From positions 14,763,085 to 14,827,084 of the forward strand of contig NC_085140.1 of assembly GCF_024139115.2 (NCBI RefSeq): 64,000 nt of DNA. Reading direction: 5' to 3'. Positions within the stretch are counted from its first letter, which is position 1, and each line of letters opens with the position of its first letter. This document shows positions 20,630 through 32,739 of this stretch, piece after piece. The stretch comes from Armigeres subalbatus. Lineage: Eukaryota > Arthropoda > Insecta > Diptera > Culicidae. A program made the position numbers and the translations under genes. The notes under the pieces are model-generated. The model ran no database searches. It had not been told where the DNA came from and was given only the letters and a program-made list of their open reading frames with translations.

Positions 20630-21591
20630 CGAACGAAAGATCAAAGCGAACGATGCGTTACAACATCCAGCGATTGTCGGCGGAAGGAGTATCGGCTGAG
20701 TACCGCTAGAAGCTCGACGGACGGATAAGTGCAATCAACGTTAGCGACAACATCAACGATCTATGGGATTCGATCCATGGAGCGGTGAGCACAACAGCAC
20801 GAGAAGTGGTAGGCACTGCACAGAGTCGATGTGGAGTGTCAGAGAGTGACAGGCGAGAAGAACGTTGCCAGAAGCCGGATGTTGGTGTCGGGTACCCGAT
20901 CGAATAGAGATCGGTACAAGGAAGCAAGAGCAGCCGAAAAACGAACCCACCGCAGGAAGAAGAAAGAATATGAAGAACAAGTGATTAGCGAGGCGCAGGA
21001 AAAATGGAGCAGAACGATATGCGGAGGTTCTATGAGTCTGTCAATGGCGTGCGGAGAAAGACAGCGCCATCTCCCGTCATGTGCAACGACCAACAAGGGA
21101 ATTTGCTGACAGATAAAACCGAAGTGGCTGCCAGGTGGAAGCAACACTTCGAGACTTTGTTGAATAGTGGAAGTGACGGTGCATCGGTGAGCAGAATGTA
21201 TATTAGCGACGATGGACAAGCTGTGGTGGCGCCTACACTAGATGATGTTAAAAAAGCTGTTAAAGAGCTGAAAAACAATAAGGCTGCGGTGAAGGACCAG
21301 CTCCCGGCTGAACTTCTCAAACATGGCAGTGAGCAGCTTTATGAAGTTCTGCACCATATTATGTCGAAAATATGGGAAGACAAGGAAATGCCTGCTAGCT
21401 GGTTGGACGGCCTCATTTGCCCTCTCTTTAAGAAAGGGCACAGACTGGAGTGCGCCAACTATCGAGGAATAACCCTCCTTAATTCAGCGTACAAAATTAT
21501 GTCTCGTATTCTGTTCAACAGATTGAGACCGCTTGAAGAGTCCTTCGTCGGCGAATATCAAGCAGGTTTTTTTTTTTTTTTGCTTTATTAA
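20630..21591 (+). pseudogene. RTE-like linker and RT N-terminal part
   Basis: Early fragments (RYNIQRLSAEGVSAEYR, then WDSIHGAVSTTAREVVGTAQ) match the pre-RT linker of RTE elements. From 21004 one frame runs MRRFYESVNGVRRKTAPSPV, LLTDKTEVAARWKQHFETLL, NNKAAVKDQLPAELLKHG, MPASWLDGLICPLFKKGHR, ECANYRGITLLNSAYKI and ESFVGEYQAGF. These are RT motifs 0 to 2a. The usual GKDQ is VKDQ here. The frame then enters the poly-T of the inserted element. It would have encoded the N-terminal fingers of the RT. Confidence 0.87.
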
Positions 21592-21624
21592 GGAGACTTG
21601 CAGCCCCAGGCTGGCTCGCCTCCG
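21571..21624 (-). mobile_element. tiny 5'-truncated retroposed fragment with poly(A), 15-bp target duplication
   Basis: On the minus strand this is a 3' end reading GGCTGCAAGTCTCCTTAATAAAGC followed by a run of A. TATCAAGCAGGTTTT occurs on both sides (21556-21570 and 21625-21639). Removing the insert and one duplicate restores the RT reading EYQAGFRV. The AATAAA-like word close to the A run and the long duplication show LINE-type retroposition. The source family is not known to me. Confidence 0.88.
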
Positions 21625-21639
21625 TATCAAGCAGGTTTT

Positions 21640-22625
21640 CGTGTTCACCCTGAGACAAATCCTTGATAAATTCCGGGAGTACAACTTGCAGACACATCAT
21701 CTGTTTCTTGATTTCAAGGCGGCGTACGATTCAGTGAAACGGAATGAATTATGGCAAATTATGCTTGAACATGGTTTTCCGGCGAAACTGATACGGCTGA
21801 TTCGTATAACGTTGGACGGATCGAAATCAAGTGTAAGGGTTGCGGATGAAACATCGACGTCATTTGTTACCATTATCACAAAATCGCATATGCTCCTGGG
21901 ATTTGCGGACGATATCGATATTATCGGGATTGATCGCCGTGTCGTGGAAGAGGCTTTTGTGCCTTTTAAGAGGGAGACAGCGAGGATTGGACTCACGATC
22001 AATACCACCCATACGAATTATATGGTCGCTGGCAATCAACGTGGGTTCATTAGTGGTGGTGGTAGCGAAATGGTGATGCTGGATGGTGAAAAGTTTGAAG
22101 TGGTAGAAGAATTTATGTATCTTGGAACATTAGTGACGTGCGATAATGATGTTACCCACGAGGTGAAAAGGCGTATTGCAGCTGCAAATAGGGCTTATTA
22201 CAGACTTCGTAACCAGCTTAAGTCCCGTAGTCTGCAAACGAAAATAAAACTTGCGCTGTATACTACTCTGATTCTTCCGGTAGCTTTATACGGCCAATAC
22301 TCGGCAGTAAACAGAAGAATGGTACCTAGCGGCGTCGCATGAATCACGAGTTGTACCAGGTGTTGAACTGGCTGGATATTATTAAGCGTATGCAACATGG
22401 CTGACTACGGTGGGCTGGACACGATGTTCTTATGCCGGAAGAAGTCAAGCGCAGATACTATTTAGTAGAGAACCCGGCAGAGGCCATAGGCTTCGTGGAA
22501 GGCCGCGTACACGATGGCTTTTTGCAGTTGAAGAGGACCTGAGGTCGCTCAATGATCAGGGCGACTGGAAGCGGTTGGTCCAGGATCGAGTCCAGTGGAG
22601 AAGGATACTCCATTCGGCGTAGGTT
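21640..22625 (+). pseudogene. RTE-like RT palm to C-terminus
   Basis: The frame gives VFTLRQILDKFREYNLQTHH, LFLDFKAAYDSVKRNELWQI (catalytic D) and VADETSTSFVT, then jumps to LLGFADDIDIIG (catalytic FADD). The conserved GL.QGD...LLFN block between them is missing, so about 30-40 codons are deleted. The thumb follows (EEFMYLGTLVTCDNDV, RAYYRLRNQLKSR, TTLILPVALYG). After a shift near 22300 come remnants of the C-terminal zinc-binding domain and GRGHRLRGRPRTRWL. It is a dead copy. Confidence 0.87.
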
Positions 22626-22629
22626 CATC

Positions 22630-23431
22630 GAAGAGCTGTAGCCTATCATGTATCAAGTATATAAGATCAAATCTATGTAATATCGGGAAAAATGAATGGC
22701 AGTTCTTTTTCAATAAGATTTTCTCAGACTTGTTCAAAGTATATAATTTAACCTAAATATAAATGTTCTAACAAAATTTTATTAGCATTTTATTATTTAT
22801 TATGTTCAAACAATGAATTTATTATAGTTCTACTTTATATCAAAGGTTGTCATAAATAACAACAACAAATATATACACAATTGTTGTGACAATTGTGTTA
22901 TAATTTCGTTTTGCTTTCCTACTCGGAATAGTTTTTAAAAGCGATAAATGAACCATTTGAAGAACATCAGTTGATAAAATCAATTATCGCACGTGTGCGG
23001 ATTATGCGTTCGACTCGTTAACTTATCCGAGTCCCGATTTATTAGGGTTGTTATGATTTGCTTCTCTTCACCTCGTTTGCTGATTCAGCTGCTTGGGAAA
23101 CGGACCCAGAGCAGAATGCGTCATTTGAATGACTCAACCGAAACCATTCACCACAATCATCAGCTGGTAAATATTCTGGTAGGTACGAAGGTATGCCTCT
23201 TCTCTGTAATAAGTGCGAGGAGAGTTATGTCAAACAGTTTGATTGTTCGATATTGCTGTGCTGCTGCTGCTGCCCCTGAGTGGAGTACACTGCAGATGAT
23301 CAGCCAAATGGTAGTTCCTCGATCGATGCGGCGATGGTCGGCTGTTGTCCGCCGTCCAGCTGGACGGAAGTCGCTTCGAGTGTGAGAATGTTGCCCTTCT
23401 CTCGTTGCGAACGCGAGTTTTAAATCACTTC
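22630..23431. other. unassigned
   Basis: AT-rich to 22980, then a GC-richer block to about 23400 with a 130-codon plus-strand frame (22993-23385). That frame shows no domain and has an alanine run from CTG/GCT repeats. I do not call it a gene. It is the target of the hAT-type insertion that follows. Confidence 0.4.
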
Positions 23432-23439
23432 ATTGTGGA

Positions 23440-24174
23440 CAGGGTTGCCACTTATACAGATTATTCTGTATTTTACAGAGTTTTGGGGTAGAGCGGTGAC
23501 CAAGAATCTGTATATACAGATATACAGATTTTCAGCTAAATTACAGATTTTACAGATTTCCTGAAGAGTTAAGTACTTATATAAATAATTACTATCAGTA
23601 AATATTTGTTTTCTATGAGGTTTGAGGCTTATAAATTTATATTCTTCGCCAAACTAATCTTATTGAAGGCTATTCTCAAATTAGCAAAATCTTAATTTGA
23701 AGAGACAGAACATGTTGACTCTAGTTTTACTTTCTATTAACAGTTCATGCGAATCAATGATTTTGAAACCAGATTATGCACCGTGAAAAAATGTTCAGAC
23801 TATTTTGATTGATTACAGGGGTCACAGAAAAAGCTCAAGCAATAATTAAAGAAAATCAGATCTAGCCTTTTTCACATATCCAGAAACAATTATTCAGTAG
23901 TTCTGTTTAGTGGGTTTAGTGTGACTTAGCAATGTGGTTGGTCCACTAAAGCTGTTGCGTATATGGCTACAACAGTTAATGACGGACTTTTGACAGATTC
24001 TATTCACATATTATTGAATTTACATCTTTTCATCGTTTTCAAAACAAAGTTTACTCAAAAACCTTCTTGATTGGGTTTAGATGCATACAGATTTTCGATA
24101 CAGATTTTTTGGCTTCAGATACAGATATGAAGATTTCTTGGAAAAAATATACAGATTTAAATGTGGCAACCCTG
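23440..24174. mobile_element. hAT-type non-autonomous element, 735 bp
   Basis: The termini are CAGGGTTGCCAC and its inverse GTGGCAACCCTG. An exact 8-bp duplication, ATTGTGGA, flanks it (23432-23439 and 24175-24182). The 8-bp duplication and CAGGG start are the hallmarks of the hAT superfamily. Both subterminal regions are rich in ATACAGAT words (about 23453-23560 and 24085-24160), which could be transposase-binding repeats. There is no transposase frame. Confidence 0.92.
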
Positions 24175-24182
24175 ATTGTGGA

Positions 24183-25763
24183 TTTGAATCAGCTAAGAGA
24201 CCGGGTGTCTGTAAATATTGGGATTCCGTCTGCCTCCTTGTGGTTTTGTTCGATCTACTCGCAGCTGTTTGTTGCTTGGAAAGGATTGAAAACGCGGATT
24301 GGGGTTTGTTCACGCGTTGTCTAAGAACCATCTCACGTGGTAGTCGTCGCCTCAGAGGTGTGGCGTAAATGGAATTTATCCTAAAGCCTCTCCTTAGAAA
24401 ATGTTAACCCTCTAACGGATATTGTTTGATTTTAATCTTCTTCCATAAACCAATTGTTACGCCTTTTGACACAACATTTGCAAAGCAATATCAATGCTGT
24501 AGGGAAGAGGTTACCATTACAGGGTTAAAAACGCAGCCACAGCAGTTTGTATCGCGAAAAAAACAACCAATTGTAAGTTATTTTCAGAGGGTGAGGCCCT
24601 AAAATTGGTTCACCTCGCGTGAGTTATGTCATTCATTGGGCCAACTTAAACCCAATGCCAATTGATCTTTCGATCCTAATATAGGTGCAGTGGAAGCACA
24701 ATTCCTCATAGCCCTACATCTGTGGTAAGCCGCAAGAGATGCACGTGTTCACCAAAAACGTTAGAATCGTTCAGCATCTTCGCTTGTGGGTTGCAAAGCA
24801 GCAGCTACCGATACTGGAGACGCTTTCAGGATTATTAATAGCGAGAAGAAAGACATTCTCATTGCACGCAGGATGAGCAGAGATCCATAGAGGCAGCATG
24901 TGGCGTCTGCAGTTGCTGCATTTCGTCGTCGGGCGCGTTGCACCTTTCTATTTTTGGGAAATATATCACATTGCTCCTCTGTCCTATGATGGCAATGATG
25001 ATGATGACGAGACCATTTGAGCGCCACGCGGTGGTAATATCCCCCGAGGAGTCGCATAACGTTCGCAGCGTGAAATTTCGGGAATCGCCTTCACGATCGT
25101 CGTCTTCGTCATTATTAGGGCTTGTTTACACGCACGGTGTGCAGCCGCACATGTGTTGTAGAGTACTTGAATGCGCGATATCGCACCAGCAAGGTCTGAT
25201 CCTCATCATCGCCGAACGAGTAGCGGCAGCTGCCGAGGCCGTTTGACAATTCCGTCTATTTTCGCCGCAAATTCAAACATTTGTTGTCGCCCAAACCATA
25301 CGACTTTAGGACGATACCCTCCACGTTGTCGTCGATTTTATTATAAATAAACATCAAATTCTGTCGAATTCATTAAACGCATCTAAGAATGACCCAATGA
25401 CTCATAATATCGAAATAACGAGTAGATAAATTGAACAGTAGAAGCATGATATGATTAAAATCGCAATAAAGTTTACAAAAATGCGTGTTAGACAAATAGT
25501 AAGCTTCAAGGAAATCTTGACCTAACGAATATCTTCCCCAATGTCCAACTCTGTAGTGCTTCATGCTATGTCAAGAGGTGAGTGTTATTCAATTATAATA
25601 TATCTCGAACTTCTCTTCGAAGAAAGGAACTGTTTGTCATAATATTAAGGTGAAGGTGGGTTGAGTACCAAAACAAAGCTTTGAAAGTATTGGTACAATA
25701 CAAACTGTCATATACTGTAGTAGTATTGGTGTCGTATTTATGAAAAAACAAAGAATATTAGTA
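24183..25763. other. unassigned
   Basis: No protein family is recognisable on either strand. A GC-richer zone at 24680-25260 contains CAG/CTG-rich words and an ATG-rich run (24976-25010) but no open frame with a domain. The remainder is AT-rich. Confidence 0.4.
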
Positions 25764-26522
25764 GGGTGGTTCAAAAAACGACCCAGCTCCACCACGCTCA
25801 CTTGATTCTGTCCCATGCTCCGAGTGTCCTCCAAAAGCCGATTTGAACAAAAACTGATTGAGAATAAGCCGATTTAAGTTTGTATGAAAACTATTATGGG
25901 AAACTAAATCATTCATTACACTGGCTACAGCGCCTCCCCTCCAAACGCTGGCGAAAAGAGAACCCACATAGCTGAAAGCAACATTCCAGAGACTTCACTA
26001 AACGCACCTTAGGGAAGATCCGTTGAAATAACATTTTATACTCCGCTCACCCCCATGTCACACTTTTTGTATGAAGTATCTGCTCCTGGTGAGATAGATA
26101 TGTATCACAAAAAAAACCTGGTTATTTTGTTGAATTACACAAACACAATGTCAGCGGAACGGAAACGGCAAATTTGACGCCGACATTGTATTTGGGGCTT
26201 TATTATCATGCTAAAGATTTGCAATCTCGATTAAAATCGACTCCCAACTATTGGAACGTCCATTTAATATGCATTGTCTAAGGAGTTAAAGTTCGTGAAT
26301 TTCCTCCAGTCATATGGTCTTCCCCTCACCAGCGCCCAATCACGGAGTGCCACAATCAGAATAATGTAAAATTCAACCTCGCCATATCAACTGCCATACA
26401 AACCTGAAACGACCTGAGCACGGTAAGCCCCTATTCAAACCAACCGAAACCAGCGAACGACACCCAAAATATGAAACATAATCGACTGAGCGCGGCGGAG
26501 CAAAATCAGTTTTGAGCCACCC
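25764..26522. mobile_element. probable TIR element with GGGTGGTTCAAAA ends
   Basis: The left end reads GGGTGGTTCAAAAAACGA and the right end inverts it (TTTTGAGCCACCC). The left flank is TA and the right flank TG, so a mutated TA duplication is possible. There is no coding capacity. Confidence 0.5.
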
Positions 26523-27457
26523 TGTTTATTAGTTTGCTGCTATCGGTACCGATGTTTACATTCGCTCCGCGATCAGTTTTTAGTCGTTTTTTTCGAACAA
26601 AAATAGCAGTTTTTATTAAGTTTTCGCGTCAAATAAGTGACTGATTTCATAAAGTGATGTTTCATTTGCATTCCATCAACATTTCGGGCTGCTCATGTGC
26701 GGAGAAGTGTGTAAAAATATGATTTTTTCAATGCCCTTTGAGAAGAAGTGGAGTGCAGTGATAAACCAAAAAACCGCGGACGGCAGTTAAATTGGCACGA
26801 AACTGCTGGTTTGGGCTATATTTCGAGCCGAAATGCATAGGACTTTTTGAAGAAACATGTTAATTATCACGGGAAGTACATAAAGATACTGTGAACAGGT
26901 TAGTAATCTGAATATTGAACTTTTGTTCGATGCATTCGAATGTTGGTGGGAGAGGAGTGCGGGAGGTGTGGGGTTGACCCGTTGAAGGTCCGGTGCCATA
27001 TTGACTGCCATCGTGGTACTATTCCAACTATGTCCTTAATGCTTAGGGATATTTGAGAAATCTTGTTTTGATGTTTGCGAATTTGCTCTTAAACATTTAT
27101 TTTTAAATAACTGGCTGACCCACCGAACTTTAATTTTCCAGAAATTGATCTATATTTTTCAGATTTTCGAAGTACTCTAGTTTCATAACATTTTTCCTCG
27201 TAAATAGAAGAAGAAAACGAATACAAATAAGCAAAAATTGAGCTATCTATCCTTGAATAATGCACGGTAGGGTTGTGTTACCGGCAAGTGCGTAGCAAAG
27301 AGCAGGGGGACCGACCTTCCCCTCCCCCCAAATGGTGGACAGATAGAACAAGTTCTGAAATTAATTCCTTAAACATGTGCACTTTACGATCCAATCATAG
27401 AATCCAGAAATAAGGAAATAAGTGGTTGAAACTCGAAAAATTCAGCAAAACTTATTA
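26523..27457. other. unassigned; possible non-coding exon
   Basis: The stretch 26530-26897 is free of repeats that I recognise, contains an arthropod initiator-like TCAGTT near 26571 and ends in CAG followed by GTTAGT, a good splice-donor match. It could be an untranslated first exon. This is speculative: there is no downstream acceptor or coding exon in the window. Confidence 0.2.
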
Positions 27458-27613
27458 GGGCTCGTTCAAAAATGATGTCACATGTTTTAGGGGGGGAGAA
27501 GTCTTAGATTTTGTGACAGCACATGTACTAGGTATACAAAAAATCGTGAAAGAGGGGGGGAAGGGGGTTCTAGAAATCCCAAAAAGTAGTGGACGTCATA
27601 TTTAAATCACCCC
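27458..27613. mobile_element. possible short MITE
   Basis: The left end GGGCTCGTTCAAAAATGATG is roughly inverted at the right end (GACGTCATATTTAAATCACCCC in overlapping words). The centre has G-rich runs. TA precedes the left end. The repeats are diverged, so the call is weak. Confidence 0.4.
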
Positions 27614-27802
27614 AAGAGAATCCAGGATCCATAATATATGACACATTACGGGCTCAAGTATTTATTCTTCTTGAAATGTATTTAGTCTGTTTCCCTTCAT
27701 TCAATTGTGACACTTAATAATAACATTAATACGGTATTGTGATTTTTTTTACCGGATTCTTTACCCGGTTCTAATATTTTTAACTACATATTTCTAAAAT
27801 AT

Positions 27803-28150
27803 AGGGTAAAGTGCCCAATAGTGGACCTCCAACCAATAGTGGACCCTCCAGCCAATTTTGCATTATTACAGCACAATGTAAACATTTTGCTATGAAATTG
27901 CATTGGGAGAACCTACCTTACAGTCCTATGATTTGATTACATGCATTGGAAATGCTATGGAAAGTAAAATTAGATGATTTTTTACAATTCTATAAAAAAT
28001 AAACACGAGAGTGTCCGTTTTACGAATATTTTGAAAGTCCATAATAGGGAAGAAGAACGTCACGAAATGGAACATGAAAATCAAATGAAGTGTCGACTAT
28101 AGGGAAGCAATTTCCTATTATGGACCCCCAGGGGGTCTACTATAGGGCGA
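27803..28150. mobile_element. possible TIR element with CCAATAGTGGACC motifs
   Basis: GGGTAAAGTGCCCAATAGTG and CCAATAGTGGACCC at the left are loosely inverted at the right as GGTCTACTATAGGGCGA. The ends are diverged and no target duplication is clear. Confidence 0.35.
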
Positions 28151-28611
28151 ATTCAGTCAGACTTTAAAATGTTAATTTCAATGAATAACCTCGTGTATTT
28201 CAGTGTTTTATGTACGAACTTGTTATTAGATATCAAGCAGACTTAACCCTTTATAAGGCAGACGAATCTAAGCAATAAAATAACAAAAACAACAATAGGA
28301 CACAAAGTTGACATGGTATTAAACTCAAATGTATGTTTGTTATACATTAAACAGTTCAGAAACATTGAAAAATTGGTCGCAATATAGTTGCCACTGCCCG
28401 GCAAGCGGGAAAACATTAACGGGAAAAAAAGCAGGAAATAAAAATTAGGTTTTACGTAAAATCAGTCAAATAAAGGCACGTTTTATTTTTTGGTGAAGAG
28501 TCCTAGTCGGAAAACGCATTATAAGTGAAAAAAAAAATTTTTGCGCTTTTGTTCCCAAGGGGGGACCCTTGGGAAAAAACACAATTTCGTCAAAAATCCA
28601 AAAACCAAATA
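28151..28611. other. unassigned AT-rich spacer
   Basis: No gene, terminal repeat or tandem repeat was recognised. Confidence 0.4.
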
Positions 28612-28829
28612 GGGGAAGTGCACCGGTTTTGGCCAACTTAGTGCCTATTTTGGCCAACCCTGAAAAATGCATATTTTTCCCAAATAATCGATCAGTTAAA
28701 AGCAGCGTTGAATCGCGAGGGATATATCTCTTGTTGGAACTAATAAAACCCTCCCGAATTGCTTTATTTTTGGAGTTATTCGCAAAATTGGCCAAATTAG
28801 GAACATGGCCAAAACCGGTACAGTTCCCC
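28612..28829. mobile_element. MITE, 218 bp, TA duplication
   Basis: GGGGAAGTGCACCGGTTTTG at the left is inverted at the right (CAAAACCGGTACAGTTCCCC). TA flanks each side (28610-28611 and 28830-28831). It contains paired TTGGCCAA-type blocks and no coding sequence. Confidence 0.88.
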
Positions 28830-29048
28830 TATACAGAAAGGCAAAGCTTTTTTCACGCTAATCACGTAATAATCTTATACAGGAGATTCAAAATAATGAA
28901 TACCAACTGGAAAAAATATATCTTTGTCGTTTTTTCACGAATTATAACTGAAAATCCTTCTTCCACTCGAAACTTACGATCTGTTCGTAAAAAAACTGTT
29001 CTCAAATTGACATTTCATTTTTTTCATGGCTCAAATTCATCTGGGGTA

Positions 29049-30522
29049 GGGTAAATGATATATTTTGGACATGTACATATTTTGGACAAGCCTGAGCTTC
29101 TTCGATCAATTTTAGATAATGTGTAGGAAAATTTTTATCGAAAGTATGATCATTGCATACTTTTACCTCAACTCTAGCGGCTCCTGATGAGAATACACAA
29201 ATCAACTATTATTTATCTTTAAAATTATCTAAAATGTAAAGCTATCTACCAAAGTGCCTGGTGGACGCCAGTATGCAGGAGAACATGCATTATAGGACTC
29301 TTCGTAACATGCACCTGAAACACATTTAAATTGGTTCAAACGGCAATCTTGAGGTCCTGCGGCCAAAGTTTGATTGTAATTGAGTTACTAACATATTCCA
29401 ATCGCTTAACATGAACTTGAGACGGATGAAAAAGGAGTGACCAAAATGAAGTTATGTTTTTATTCATCAGACATTTATTGGTCACCCCATGTACAGTACA
29501 TGGATGAACCATTAATTGCCAACTTTCAGGCTGTTTTCAATGATATCGATAAGATTGCGAAATAATGTTAATTTCTGGTTTAATCTATGTCAGTTAAGCA
29601 AATAAATGCATTTAAATGAATGTGGATACGTGTAGGTAAGTCATACCATTGAGATCTGTAGGTGCCCGACTAGAACAGCATAACAAAAATTGAACAAAAT
29701 TTTAACATATTGTGATATTTATAACTTATTTCGATACAATTTTGTTCTCCGTAGCCTTATCATAATATGATTTGAAATATGCTTAACACCGAATTGCCCA
29801 ACAGTAGGCAATTAAAATAGATGTAGCAAAGTCTCCCAGTCATAGATATCACAACGCTGATATAATTTGAAAAGGTTGCCTTATTTGTAATGTTGTTAAT
29901 TTCATGTTCTCGAAAAATATTCTTGTTCAGATAAAAACAAAAAAAATATGATTGTTGATCACAATCTGGAGACCTATCACGACCTGTAAAAAGTCCTACT
30001 GCACAGAAACAATATATTTTGTATCTGATTCTGTTATAAATTTCGAACAAAATATGTTATTTTTATGATAAAATTGTAACAAAATTAGATAGTTTTTTGT
30101 TTCCAGTAGTGTAGTTTTTGATAGAAATTTAGATATTTTAACATCCTGCACCATGTTTCTATCAAATTTTGTTATAAAAATTTAGTATAACATAATAATA
30201 TAGGATGATATAATTTTGATATGACCTTCTAGTCGGGTGACCATTTTTAAATTGGGAGAAAATGACTCTGTCCAAAATATATGCATTTTCCATGTCGAAA
30301 TTATATATTTGATGTCCAAAAAGAAAATATTTCAGTTCGCAGTATATCACAGTTTACACCTAGTAAACGTAATTTACTCAAAAATTGGGCAATGGAGACA
30401 CAAGACTAATCATAGATTATGAATTTGGATGAACCTAGTGGTTTTCAATTGTTTTATACTAATCAATCTCGATATATTTTCTAATGAATGTCCTGCGCTT
30501 GTCCAAGATACATCATTTACCC
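29049..30522. mobile_element. non-autonomous TIR element, 1474 bp, TA duplication, with nested element
   Basis: The left end GGGTAAATGATATATTTTGG is inverted at the right end (CCAAGATACATCATTTACCC). TA flanks each side (29047-29048 and 30523-30524). A second TIR element (29661-30242) lies inside. No transposase frame is present in either. Confidence 0.8.
29661..30242. mobile_element. nested TIR element with GCCCGACTAGAAC ends
   Basis: GGTGCCCGACTAGAACAGCA at the left is inverted at the right (TGACCTTCTAGTCGGGTGACC in overlapping words), and pairing continues inward through AACAAAAAT. It is AT-rich with several TTTTGTT words and has no coding capacity. Confidence 0.7.
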
Positions 30523-30544
30523 TATTACTAGGAAGCAAATAAAG

Positions 30545-31830
30545 CCACTACATGGGAAATAATAAGTACACTGAAAGAAACGGCATAGTAACGCGTACCA
30601 TACTGAGGGTAAAATTAAATACATTTTACCACTTGATTTCGGTAGAACGTATAACCTATTTGATACTACTATGTTTGTAGTCAACGGTACTATGCTTTTC
30701 TGAGCGAGGTACTCTAGCATGGTTGACAATATTAGTTGTTAAATTTACTATGCATGCAATGACATGAACATGGTAAATTGAACTATAACAATGGTTTTCC
30801 ATAGTATAGGTATGGGATAGTGATAATTTCGGAATTCTTATCAATCAACACTAATTTAATTTTCCTTTTAAATGAGATATTTTTTTATTATCTTAATTAT
30901 TATACATTAAAATACATATTAATTAGATGCCGAGATGGAATAATGCGCAGAGACTTAAAGCATATTGATTTGCCAGTCGTGTAGTGGTTGGAATCAATCA
31001 GTATCAATCTTGCCATATAGACTCAAAGTGAAATGCTCGGGATGCAGGAACTTCCGCATGTATTGTGATTGTCTACTCCGGTTGAATGTAATTCCAGCAG
31101 GTGGAAACTATCCATAATTTCCAACTGCAGGAATGATATTGAGGGTTCCTGCTTCCCGAGCATTTATTTTTGATTCTACGGCGGGTCTACGCATTGATTC
31201 CAACCGCCAGACGACAGGGAAAGCAATATATTTAGCGATCATTGTCAGCAAATTCTTGACGCACCCGAGGACGCACCATCATCAGAAGCAGCATAATGTA
31301 TACACACGGGCAAGATAATCGATATGCTCCCGGGAACAAGATTTTTGAACCGTATTTCTTTCCGCCCTGAAAGTCTGCAAGTAATTCAAAAATACATACG
31401 AGATTAGATTTGTATATATCATTCACTTGTTCGAACTACTTACTGCAATTTATATAAAATATCCGAATAAAAGCTGGGAGCCGGAAAAGAACTACTCGCA
31501 CAACGAAAAATGGCAAGGTACAATTTCACTTCGGAACAGATGAAAGAAACACAACAGAAATTTGACTATATGTTGCATTGAATATAACCATGAATGGTCA
31601 TGGTAAAATGGTTGATTCAAAGTGCTATTTATGAAATGTATAGTTGTGATTACTACATGGCGCATGGTAATCGGTCCGATGCCATTCCATAGTAATGTCA
31701 ACTAAATCGTAGTCATCTTCACATTAGATTGTCGTTATCCCAACTCCGTTATTGCATGGTAAAGCTAAACAGGTTTGCGTTGTTGAATTTACTGCTAAAT
31801 TTTTATCAGTGTCGAGCTCTTGTTAATAAA
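30545..31830. other. unassigned AT-rich stretch with many ATGGTA/TACCAT words
   Basis: Words such as CATGGTAA, ACTATGG, CCATAGTA and TACCAT recur on both strands at 30580-30810 and 31580-31760, flanking the foldback at 30972-31218. The outer ends (ACACTGAAAGAAA near 30568 and TTTATCAGTGTC near 31803) are weakly inverted, so this may be a larger TIR element. Confidence 0.35.
30972..31218. mobile_element. foldback element, about 247 bp
   Basis: GTGGTTGGAATCAAT at the left pairs with ATTGATTCCAACCGCC at the right, and an inner pair (AAATGCTCGGGATGCAGGAA against TTCCTGCTTCCCGAGCATTT) extends the foldback. The arms are interrupted but clearly inverted. Confidence 0.7.
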
Positions 31831-32407
31831 TAGAAAAACATCAGAATATGAGACCGCAGCAAGCCATGCGCGCGGATGATTGCTTTTGAATTTGCTGTCA
31901 CGTTTTTGTTCGTTCCCGCAACAAATATATTTAGCTGATGTCTATATTCTGCATATGTACTAGAAGAAAAAAGATTATGTGATCTTAAATTTAAAATTTA
32001 CGCGTTTGGTATTCTTTAATGAAGTGTATTTCTTAATTGAGTGTGCGAAATCGTTTAGAAAGTTCGTATACGGGAATGTCCTTGGTGAAATATGTGTGGC
32101 TGTGTGATACAGGTATGTTCCGTTTTTATCAACACGGTCCGTGACTTTCAGTTGATAAAATCGGAACAGTGACAAAATCGGAATAATTTTCTTAGACGAT
32201 TTTTTTATGCTAAAATTTTAGTAAAAATGATTTATTGCTGGTAAAATGTGAGATTTTCAGGTTCTAACATTTTTATATGCTAAAGGACTGTCCATAAACC
32301 ACGTGAACATGCTAGTGGGTGGCAATGGTTAGTGAAAAGACATAGGAAATATATATTTATCATCAATGGTGACTGGTTGAGGTTCCTGACAAGTAAGAAG
32401 TGCATCA
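31831..32407. other. unassigned AT-rich spacer
   Basis: No gene. GATAAAATCGGAACAGTGAC near 32153 resembles the short repeat cluster at 50526-50616, so both may be ends of one repeat family. Confidence 0.35.
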
Positions 32408-32576
32408 AGGGAACGTCCATAAATGATGTTACGAAAAATTAATCATTGTCAATCCCTCCTCCATTCATTGTCCCACTTTTTGTATGAAATTTCATATAAA
32501 TTGATATGAGTAGTCACACTTTTAGAAACCCTCTCCCTCCCTCTCCTCCACGTGACGTAATTTATGACCGTTCCCT
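32408..32576. mobile_element. MITE, 169 bp, AGGGAACG ends
   Basis: AGGGAACGTCCATAAATGAT at the left is inverted at the right (ATTTATGACCGTTCCCT), giving 25-base arms with a few mismatches (ACGTCA/TGACGT included). The target duplication is uncertain. Confidence 0.8.
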
Positions 32577-32739
32577 AAGATAAGGTGGCATCCGTTGATA
32601 ACATAACAATAAATTTGAAAATATTTGACCTCCTTAACCCTTTCGGGACGGATGGGTCATATATGCCCAGCGTTTGAGATTGGCTGAGAAAAGCTACCGA
32701 AGAGAGCTAGGTCCCCAGTTTCTACCCAGGAAAAATATT

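Larger units (their letters stand above)
20600..22625 (+). mobile_element. RTE-like non-LTR retrotransposon, copy 2, 5' truncated
   Basis: The linker, RT and C-terminal domain are present without an endonuclease, so the copy is 5' truncated, as is usual for LINEs. It carries a small reverse-oriented poly(A) insertion (21571-21624) with a 15-bp duplication. There is also a deletion across RT motif 4 near 21870 and several shifts. The sequence is clearly different from the RTE at 4388-7980, so these are two families. Confidence 0.85.
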
